From: an uncultured Caryophanales bacterium
GTDB lineage: Bacteria > Bacillota_I > Bacilli_A > RFN20 > CAG-826
Direction of reading: 5' to 3'
Assembly: GCA_947165725.1 (NCBI GenBank)
Contig: CAMVBL010000040.1
Location: forward strand, 1 to 8,055
Length of the DNA stretch: 8,055 bases
Positions 1 through 4,927 of this stretch are shown here, piece by piece; within the stretch, counting starts at the first letter, position 1, and each line of letters starts with the position of its first letter. Both the position numbers and the translations under genes were made by a program. Below the pieces are notes generated by a model. That model did not search any database and was not told the origin of the DNA. It saw nothing but the letters and a program-made list of their open reading frames with translations.

Positions 1-1
1 A

Positions 2-742
2 CTCGCAAAACCTTATTTAAAATCTAATCAAATTATTGTGACTGTCGCTAAAGGTGTTGAAAAAGGCACTTTAATGACCACTAGTGAAATTATTCACGAT
101 GTCTTAAAAGAAAAGGATCTTCCAGTCGTGGCGTTAAGTGGTCCAACTCACGCAGAAGAAGTGGCAATTGGTTTACCAACATTAATCGTTTCCGCGTGCG
201 AAAGATTACAATACGCCGAAGAAATTCAAAATATCTTCTATTCCTCTTCTTTAAGAGTTTATACAAACCAAGATATCGTTGGTGTCGAATTATGTGGTGC
301 GCTTAAAAACATTATTGCTTTAGCCGCTGGTATGAGTGATGGTTTAGGCTTTGGCGATAACGCAAAAGCGGCTTTAATCACTAGAGGTCTTAGAGAAATC
401 ACTAAAATTGGTTTAGCAATGGGAGCCAATGTTAATACATTCTCTGGCTTAACTGGTATTGGCGATATCGTTGTTACTGCGACATCAGTTCACTCTAGAA
501 ACCATAAAGCCGGTTTCTTATTAGGCCAAGGATATTCTTTGCAAGAAACACTAGAAAAAGTTGGCATGGTAGTGGAAGGCCTTAACTCCTTAGATGCCGC
601 GTTAGAATTAGAAAAGAAATACAATTTACAATTACCTATTATTGATACAGTCGCAGCGATTATCGCTGGTAAGACAAAAGTTAAAGACGCTGTCACAAAG
701 CTCTTTGCCCGTAAAAAACAAAACGAGATTGCCTACTTGTAA
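2..742 (+). CDS. gpsA: Glycerol-3-phosphate dehydrogenase [NAD(P)+], 5'-truncated by the window edge
   Basis: Cytosolic enzyme that interconverts dihydroxyacetone phosphate and sn-glycerol 3-phosphate with NAD(P)H, supplying the backbone for phospholipid synthesis. The reading frame is open from base 2 (first residues LAKPYLKSNQII), so the GTG at 38 is an internal valine codon and not the start. About 246 residues are visible against a usual length near 335, so roughly 90 N-terminal residues, including the Rossmann GxGxxG loop, lie outside the window. Seen in order: VAKGVEKG; GPTHAEEVA; GALKNIIALAAGMSDGLG, whose lysine (codon 305-307) aligns with the family's catalytic lysine; NAKAALITRGL; LTGIGDIVVTAT; SRNHKAG (nucleotide contact in the family); and VVEGLNS. 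The frame ends with TAA at 740-742. No convincing terminator follows before the next promoter. Identity is secure from these motifs; cofactor preference cannot be judged without the N-terminus. Confidence 0.97.
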   Translation, partial: LAKPYLKSNQIIVTVAKGVEKGTLMTTSEIIHDVLKEKDLPVVALSGPTHAEEVAIGLPTLIVSACERLQYAEEIQNIFYSSSLRVYTNQDIVGVELCGALKNIIALAAGMSDGLGFGDNAKAALITRGLREITKIGLAMGANVNTFSGLTGIGDIVVTATSVHSRNHKAGFLLGQGYSLQETLEKVGMVVEGLNSLDAALELEKKYNLQLPIIDTVAAIIAGKTKVKDAVTKLFARKKQNEIAYL

Positions 743-783
743 TTTTTTTGCCAAAAAGTTAATTGCTTCTTACATATTTTTTA

Positions 784-812
784 TTGACAAAATCAATGTT
801 TTTAGATATCTT
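784..812 (+). promoter_or_regulatory. Sigma-A-like promoter for the exported peptidase-like gene
   Basis: A perfect -35 TTGACA (784-789) is followed after 17 bp by TATCTT (807-812, 4 of 6 consensus). A second possible -10, TATACT (825-830), has only a poor -35 (TTAGAT) at the right distance. Either would start transcription about 20 to 40 bases before the ATG at 856. The ribosome binding site is AAGGAA (843-848), 7 bases before the ATG. This separates the accessory block from gpsA transcription. Confidence 0.6.
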
Positions 813-855
813 TGGTTATGAAATTATACTATATTTTGTAATAAGGAAATAAAAA

Positions 856-3120
856 ATGAATAAGATATCTAATGTTGTGTTTATAACTTTTGCAACCGTT
901 CTTTTAACATCGTATTTTCAACATAAAAATGTAGTTCCTGCTTACGAAAAAGAAAATACTTGTGTTAGAAGTAATGCAAGCCTATCTGATGAGGAACTGA
1001 GAGAGTTTTATAGGAAAAATAATGTTGCGCCCTGTTCACCGAATCAAACAGCAACGTCTGTTTTGCGAGGCGGAGATATTGAAAACCATTTAAAAACGCG
1101 TTTTTCAGAATTTCCGACATGGAATCTTGAAGCAAATTCTAGCAAAGATGTTTCAGCTATTTATGGTGCGAATCCGGTGGAACAAAACGAATACGCATCG
1201 TTTATGCAATTAGCTAAGGCTAATTCTAAATTAAAAAATAATGTTTATGTTGGCTGTGGCAACATTGCGCTTTATAGCGAATTGGAGTATCTAGCTAACA
1301 ATTTAGGGTACTCCCAATTGATCTCAAACAAAGATTCATTTGCTGAAAAAGTTGCATTGTGCACTGATGTTTTCAATATGACTAATAGCTATGACAGTAA
1401 TTCTGAAATTACACAGGAATTAGCTTCGATGAAAATTAGTTTCTCTAGTGGCACACTCGTTTTCCCTAATGATCTTATTTCTGCTGCACGTCAACTGTTA
1501 TATGACTACAACATTAATAATGGCATCGGTCCAGAAGAACTTGATTCAAGTGGAAAAAATGTCGAATTGATTAAAGTATATGGTGATGTGATTCCGGCCT
1601 ATTCTTCTCCAGCATCAAGAACAAATGAACTCATAAAATCGATCAACAAAGGTATGCCTGTCATTTGGTGGACGACAAATAATGTTGGTGACTTTTCCAA
1701 CCACTATATGACTATTTTTGGATACGAAACGTGGAAAGGGACCGATGCAAATGGCAACGAGATAGAACATGTATTTTTTAGACTGAATTTTAATTGGAAT
1801 GAGACTTCAGTTGCATATATGGATAGTGACCTTCTTGAAGGGTTTATTGGGGGATTTATTTTCTTTGAAGAAAATATCGAGAAAACATTTATAAAGCCTA
1901 GTGATTACGCATTTCCTCAAGCATATTGTATGGGCAACGAAGATAGCTCAATTGTTAAAGACAGTAATGTCATTGGTATAGAGAGAAAAAGAACTGGATA
2001 CATCAACGAAGATGGCTTTGCTGGCACTGGTGATTGGTTTTTAACAATGTCTTGCAAAAAGAAAGATGTTAATGAAGCTTATTTATCATATCATGTTCAA
2101 AAGCCTATAAATTTTATCTATTTTGATGTCAGGCAATGGGCGGCTGGAGATGCAAGAAAATGCAATTTTTTGTTGGAATACAAAGACAAAAACAATTGTT
2201 GGACAACAGGCATTGATTTCTTTCAAGAAAAATCAATTAATTATTTCTCCTATGATAAATATAAGCCAGAAAAATATCGTTATGATTTTCCTTACGGTGT
2301 TTGTGAATTTCGGTTCGCTCTGACAAATAATGAGAGCGTTTCCTCAACGAGAAATAAAGGACGAATAGTCATTGGCACAGTTGGCATAGTGTTTGCATCG
2401 TACAAAACAAATGATCCTAAATTAATTGTTTCAGTTTTTTCTGATAACAATAATTCGTCATCGTTTATGAACTTTGAAGGACATTCCTATATTCAAGTTT
2501 ATAATCAATCTACACAAGACCAAATAATTGGTAAATATATTCTTCACTCTTTTGAAGGAGTGACTATTGGATTGTGGGGCAATAATAGCGCTCATACTGG
2601 TGTTTTCTATAACCTTGAATACTATCTTGCTTTAACCACAACGGAGAACGAATCTTTGAGCTCAACTTCGTCTTCGTCTTCGGGCTCTTCTTCAAGCGCA
2701 ACTTCTGCCTATTCAAGCGGTTCTTCACAAAGCGGCAGTAGTCAATGGTCAGCAGGATCGCTTGGGGCAGCGGCTTGGCTTACGGTACAATCTATGCAAT
2801 CATTTATCGTTTCTTATTCAACAGGCAGGGCTTCGTTAACCAAATCAATCGAGCTTAATCAAGCCGTAAATATTACAAACATACTTAATTCTCACAATGA
2901 TGAGTGGTTTGTATGGTATAATTGTTCACACTTAGCTACTGATATTTGGAATACGATATCGCCGGAAGACACTATTGTCAAAGACTGGATACAGACACCA
3001 AAAACCCTTATGGATAGAATCAAAGAGAAGAACGGACACCAGATTGATCGATGCTTGATAGGTGATAGAAGTAGAGTTGGCTATTTTGATGATGATGTAT
3101 TTGTGAGGTGTTATGAATAA
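856..3120 (+). CDS. Exported multidomain protein with two papain-fold (cysteine peptidase-like) domains
   Basis: I do not recognise a named gene; the architecture is read from motifs. Residues 1-29 look like a signal peptide: Lys3, a hydrophobic core at about 7-21, and a possible cleavage after VPA at 27-29, with no lipobox. Residues about 110-340 resemble a clan CA peptidase (C39/C10-like): VGCGNIALYSELEYL with candidate nucleophile Cys134, then NKGMPVIWW, then SNHYMTIFGYE with His283, then RLNFNWNE (Asn311). Residues about 370-515 look like a beta-rich module, possibly a galactose-binding-type fold. Residues about 536-593 (EGHSYIQVYN, His543; IGLWGNNS; FYNLEYYL) and 652-732 (WYNCSHLATDIWN, Cys690; QTPKTLMDRIKEKNG) together resemble a permuted NlpC/P60-like domain, with His before Cys. 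A serine-rich stretch at 598-629 separates its halves. Likely roles are peptide-bond or amide cleavage at the cell surface, but substrate and activity are inferred. Codon use is more mixed than in adhE (for example CCG and CCC proline codons). Confidence 0.75.
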   Translation: MNKISNVVFITFATVLLTSYFQHKNVVPAYEKENTCVRSNASLSDEELREFYRKNNVAPCSPNQTATSVLRGGDIENHLKTRFSEFPTWNLEANSSKDVSAIYGANPVEQNEYASFMQLAKANSKLKNNVYVGCGNIALYSELEYLANNLGYSQLISNKDSFAEKVALCTDVFNMTNSYDSNSEITQELASMKISFSSGTLVFPNDLISAARQLLYDYNINNGIGPEELDSSGKNVELIKVYGDVIPAYSSPASRTNELIKSINKGMPVIWWTTNNVGDFSNHYMTIFGYETWKGTDANGNEIEHVFFRLNFNWNETSVAYMDSDLLEGFIGGFIFFEENIEKTFIKPSDYAFPQAYCMGNEDSSIVKDSNVIGIERKRTGYINEDGFAGTGDWFLTMSCKKKDVNEAYLSYHVQKPINFIYFDVRQWAAGDARKCNFLLEYKDKNNCWTTGIDFFQEKSINYFSYDKYKPEKYRYDFPYGVCEFRFALTNNESVSSTRNKGRIVIGTVGIVFASYKTNDPKLIVSVFSDNNNSSSFMNFEGHSYIQVYNQSTQDQIIGKYILHSFEGVTIGLWGNNSAHTGVFYNLEYYLALTTTENESLSSTSSSSSGSSSSATSAYSSGSSQSGSSQWSAGSLGAAAWLTVQSMQSFIVSYSTGRASLTKSIELNQAVNITNILNSHNDEWFVWYNCSHLATDIWNTISPEDTIVKDWIQTPKTLMDRIKEKNGHQIDRCLIGDRSRVGYFDDDVFVRCYE
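2647..2742 (+). other. Serine-rich low-complexity segment inside the exported protein
   Basis: Residues 598-629 of the exported protein are dominated by Ser with Gly, Ala, Thr and Gln, using mixed TCT/TCG/TCA/AGC/AGT codons. The mixed codons argue against simple recent triplet slippage. Such stretches usually act as flexible linkers. Here it falls between the His-bearing strand and the Cys-bearing helix of the C-terminal papain-fold region rather than between two domains. Confidence 0.8.
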
Positions 3121-3343
3121 TACTAAAAAAATTATTTTAATTTGTTTGCTTTCATTGGTGGCTATTATAGCGGGTTGTTTCGCTTATGCTTTCATAAGCT
3201 ATGCAATTAGATATACTCCAATGAACTCTTTTATAACTTTGGAAACTTCGATTATTCTTTCGTGCGTTTGTGTTGCGACTGCTCTAGCAGCATTAGCCCT
3301 AATTCTCTTGGTTATTCTTAAAAAAACAAAACGAAATGCCTAA
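3113..3343 (+). CDS. Small two-helix membrane protein, translationally coupled to the exported protein
   Basis: Unrecognised 76-residue protein. It has a short basic N-terminus (KK at 5-6), a hydrophobic segment at about 7-30, a short loop carrying RYTPMN, a second hydrophobic segment at about 46-70, and a basic tail KKTKR. Two membrane helices with both ends inside is the simplest topology. IAGC at 19-22 matches a lipobox, but hydrophobicity continues past the cysteine, so a membrane helix is likelier than a lipoprotein. The ATG overlaps the stop codon region of the upstream gene by 8 bases (ATGAATAA), and GAGGTG (3105-3110) within that gene can serve as ribosome binding site. Coupled translation suggests a stoichiometric partner of the exported protein, such as an anchor or an immunity-like or accessory protein. 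This is inference from position only. Confidence 0.7.
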   Translation: MNNTKKIILICLLSLVAIIAGCFAYAFISYAIRYTPMNSFITLETSIILSCVCVATALAALALILLVILKKTKRNA

Positions 3344-3360
3344 CAATAAAAGGGGCAAAT

Positions 3361-3389
3361 TTGCATACATCAAATAAAAATGTTATGAT
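3361..3389 (+). promoter_or_regulatory. Extended -10 promoter for the 81-residue membrane protein gene
   Basis: TTGCAT (3361-3366), a 17-bp spacer, then TATGAT (3384-3389, 5 of 6 consensus) preceded by TGT, giving an extended -10 (TGnTATGAT). The predicted start near 3396 leaves a leader of about 19 bases. The -35 overlaps the perfect 10-bp palindrome GCAAATTTGC (3355-3364), a possible operator. No terminator is seen between 3343 and this promoter. Confidence 0.65.
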
Positions 3390-3414
3390 GTAGACAAGAA
3401 AAGGTAATACCGCT

Positions 3415-3660
3415 ATGAAAAAGTCAAAAGCATCTATTGTATTTTCTGTCCTCGAAACATTGCTCGCAGTCGCGGCACTAACATTCTTTATTTTGCTAAT
3501 TATCCCAGGCGTTGGTATGGGTTGCATCATTAGTTCATTATCTGGCCAATATGGTCAAACCTTGTATATTGTCACTGTTGTGGCTACAGTAGCTATTTTT
3601 GTGGGCGCTGTTATCTTGATACTTACAACACGTGACATTATTAGAAAAAAGAGAAAATAA
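3415..3660 (+). CDS. Small two-helix membrane protein of unknown function
   Basis: Unrecognised 81-residue protein. It starts MKKSK, followed by a hydrophobic segment at about 8-30, a glycine-rich stretch PGVGMG (31-36), a short polar loop SLSGQYGQ (41-48), a second hydrophobic segment at about 50-71, and a strongly basic end RKKRK. The positive-inside rule predicts both termini in the cytoplasm. The start is supported by AAAAGG (3399-3404), 10 bases before the ATG, and by an extended -10 promoter just upstream. A clear hairpin terminator follows at 3686-3710, so it can be a single-gene unit. Its size and two-helix layout resemble the 76-residue protein just before it, but I see no convincing sequence similarity and do not claim paralogy. 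Confidence 0.7.
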   Translation: MKKSKASIVFSVLETLLAVAALTFFILLIIPGVGMGCIISSLSGQYGQTLYIVTVVATVAIFVGAVILILTTRDIIRKKRK

Positions 3661-3685
3661 GACATAACTTTAACAAAAATAAAAT

Positions 3686-3710
3686 AGCAGTGGTAAGACC
3701 ACTGTTTTTT
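3686..3710 (+). terminator. Intrinsic terminator after the 81-residue membrane protein gene
   Basis: Stem CAGTGGT (3688-3694) pairs perfectly with ACCACTG (3698-3704) around the loop AAG, with extra G-U and A-U pairs at the base, followed by six T residues (3705-3710). This is a textbook Rho-independent terminator, 26 bases after the TAA. Confidence 0.92.
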
Positions 3711-3711
3711 G

Positions 3712-3740
3712 TTGCTATAGTCAAACCAATTGCATAGAAT
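3712..3740 (+). promoter_or_regulatory. Promoter for the zinc-ribbon membrane protein gene
   Basis: TTGCTA (3712-3717, 4 of 6) and TAGAAT (3735-3740, 5 of 6) are separated by 17 bp. The -35 sits directly after the U-tract of the preceding terminator. An alternative -10, TATAAA (3740-3745), is also possible. The ribosome binding site is GAGGAA (3753-3758), 5 bases before the ATG at 3764. Confidence 0.55.
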
Positions 3741-3763
3741 ATAAACGCTAACGAGGAACTATT

Positions 3764-4141
3764 ATGAAATGTCCAAAATGCTCTGAAACAATTCCCGCTA
3801 ATTCAAATAGATGTACATGGTGTGGTCATGTTGTCACTGAAAAAGAAAGAAATGCATATATCAATGATATGATTAAAAATCCTGTAGCAGATAGCGAAGT
3901 ACCAGACTTTGAAAACGATTATGAGCCTATAACTGTTCCAGAAGGTTCATACGTCTTAGGAATTGTTCTTGGACTATTATTAAATATATTCGGCGTAATA
4001 ATTGCTATCTTTACTAGAGGTAGAAGAACAAAATTTGGATCCGGAATAGGCTTTATCTTCGGTACTGTATTAGCAGTTCTCGGACTTGGCGTCTATTGGC
4101 TGGTCATGTATCTAACAAAAACCGGATTCTTTGTGGAGTAA
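3764..4141 (+). CDS. Zinc-ribbon membrane protein
   Basis: A 125-residue protein that begins with a zinc ribbon of the short N-terminal type common in bacterial membrane proteins: CPKC (Cys3, Cys6) and CTWC (Cys17, Cys20), a four-cysteine zinc site. An acidic linker follows (about 42-60, with DFENDYEP), then a glycine-rich hydrophobic helix at about 62-84, a basic loop TRGRRTK, and a second hydrophobic helix at about 92-117. The ribbon and the basic loop are predicted cytoplasmic. Family knowledge supports only a zinc-binding, protein-protein or nucleic-acid contact role for such ribbons; I cannot assign a function here. The gene has its own promoter, and its TAA (4139-4141) lies in the loop of its terminator. 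Nothing links it mechanistically to rex. Confidence 0.8.
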   Translation: MKCPKCSETIPANSNRCTWCGHVVTEKERNAYINDMIKNPVADSEVPDFENDYEPITVPEGSYVLGIVLGLLLNIFGVIIAIFTRGRRTKFGSGIGFIFGTVLAVLGLGVYWLVMYLTKTGFFVE

Positions 4142-4155
4142 AATCCACTTTTTTT
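4133..4155 (+). terminator. Terminator overlapping the stop codon of the zinc-ribbon gene
   Basis: GTGGA (4133-4137) pairs with TCCAC (4144-4148) around a 6-base loop that contains the TAA stop, followed by seven T residues (4149-4155). The stem is only 5 bp but has three G-C pairs. It overlaps the last codons, so a terminating ribosome would interfere with folding. Confidence 0.7.
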
Positions 4156-4175
4156 ATTGTGTAAACCAGTAGTGG

Positions 4176-4192
4176 TTGTTGCAAAGCAACAA
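4176..4192. promoter_or_regulatory. Perfect dyad TTGTTGC-AAA-GCAACAA, Rex-box-like operator candidate
   Basis: A perfect 7-3-7 inverted repeat with no U-tract after it, so it is not a terminator. Its outer bases TTGTT/AACAA match the ends of the Rex operator described in Clostridia (TTGTTAA-N4-TTAACAA), but the core differs and the spacing is one base shorter. It lies about 35 bp upstream of the rex -35. A second dyad, TAGTAT-TAT-ATACTA, follows at 4195-4209. An RNA hairpin or remnant repeat is the alternative. Confidence 0.4.
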
Positions 4193-4227
4193 TCTAGTAT
4201 TATATACTATACTTCGGTAAAAAATTA

Positions 4228-4256
4228 TTGAAATAGTCTTAAAATAAGATTATAAA
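4228..4256 (+). promoter_or_regulatory. rex-adhE promoter with an inverted repeat in its spacer
   Basis: TTGAAA (4228-4233, 5 of 6) and TATAAA (4251-4256, 5 of 6) are separated by exactly 17 bp. The spacer and first -10 bases hold TAGTCTTAAAATAAGATTA (4234-4252), an inverted repeat with arms of 8 bases, one mismatch and a 3-base centre, well placed for a repressor. Predicted transcription start is near 4263. The early leader contains a small dyad, GGTA-N6-TACC (4263-4276). Confidence 0.7.
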
Positions 4257-4287
4257 TAGATTGGTAAAAAAATACCGAACTACTAGT

Positions 4288-4914
4288 ATGAACACTAAAG
4301 TATCGTTAAAACAAATTGAAAGATATCCCGTTTACTTAAATGTTTTATTATCTTTAAGAAATAGTGGTATTAACAAGGTTAACTCTCGCTTATTAGCGGA
4401 TGCTTTAGGTGTCTCTGAAGAACAAGTGAGAAAAGATTTACAAATTGTTTCTCCACATAGTTCTAAACCAGGTTGTCCTAGAGATGTTGATACTTTAATT
4501 AATCATTTAAAAGAATATCTAGGTTATAACCAAATCAATAAAGCTATCTTAGTTGGCGTTGGTCATTTAGGCAGCGCTCTTTTGTCATTTAAAGGTTTTG
4601 ATGATTATGGCTTAGATATCGTTGCTGGTTTTGATATTGATCCATCCATCACTGGTGAATCAATTGAAGGTAAACCTATATATTCTATTTTTAATTTAGA
4701 TAATAAGATTAAGGAATTAGGCGTTGAAGTCGCAATTGTGACCACTCCTAAGGATGTCACTCAAGAAATAGTTAATAAATTAATTAATAGTGGTATTAAA
4801 GCGATATGGAACTTTGTCCCAATTCACTTAGAACACCCAGACAATATTGTTGTTGAGAATATGGACTTAGCCCGTTCTTTAGCGGTCTTCTTCCATCGTA
4901 TAAATAAAAAATAG
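4288..4914 (+). CDS. rex: Redox-sensing transcriptional repressor Rex
   Basis: Cytosolic DNA-binding protein that senses the NADH/NAD+ ratio. In the family, NADH binding releases it from promoters of fermentation and electron-transfer genes. From the ATG at 4288 it is 208 residues, the usual length. Residues 11-55 form the winged-helix N-terminus (ERYPVYLNVLLSL; SRLLADALGVSEEQVRKDL), and GVGHLG at 90-95 is the Rossmann dinucleotide loop. FDIDPSITG (115-123), AIWNFVPIHL (172-181) and the C-terminal swapped-helix region MDLARSLAVF (192-201) fit Rex. A TTG at 4261 would add nine residues but lies at or before the predicted transcription start, so the ATG is preferred, although it lacks a clear ribosome binding site. 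After VRKDL the usual FGxxGxxGxGY wing is replaced by a different serine- and proline-containing segment. The stop overlaps the adhE ribosome binding site, so rex and adhE form an operon. Confidence 0.95.
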   Translation: MNTKVSLKQIERYPVYLNVLLSLRNSGINKVNSRLLADALGVSEEQVRKDLQIVSPHSSKPGCPRDVDTLINHLKEYLGYNQINKAILVGVGHLGSALLSFKGFDDYGLDIVAGFDIDPSITGESIEGKPIYSIFNLDNKIKELGVEVAIVTTPKDVTQEIVNKLINSGIKAIWNFVPIHLEHPDNIVVENMDLARSLAVFFHRINKK

Positions 4915-4927
4915 GAGGCTAGAAATT

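Noticed and set aside
38..40. GTG as start of the gpsA frame
   Set aside because: The frame is open back to base 2 and the upstream residues continue typical GpsA sequence, so GTG encodes an internal valine.
743..783. Terminator for gpsA
   Set aside because: T-runs are present, but only weak AT pairings (TTTTT-GCC-AAAAA) precede them and no GC-containing stem is in the right place.
3113..3343. 76-residue protein as a lipoprotein via IAGC at residues 19-22
   Set aside because: The hydrophobic run continues about eight residues past the cysteine and a second helix follows, which fits a membrane helix better.
3113..3660. The two small membrane proteins as a duplicated pair
   Set aside because: They share only size and two-helix topology; I could not align them beyond hydrophobic composition.
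777..4159. 10-base direct repeat TTTTTTATTG (777-786 and 4150-4159) flanking the accessory block, as an insertion scar
   Set aside because: It is AT-only except for one G, one copy is a terminator T-tract, and no integrase, transposase or terminal inverted repeats are present. Coincidence is likelier.
4261..4263. TTG as start codon of rex, adding nine residues
   Set aside because: It lies 5 bases after the -10 of a good promoter, at or before the expected transcription start, has no ribosome binding site, and Rex similarity begins after the ATG at 4288.
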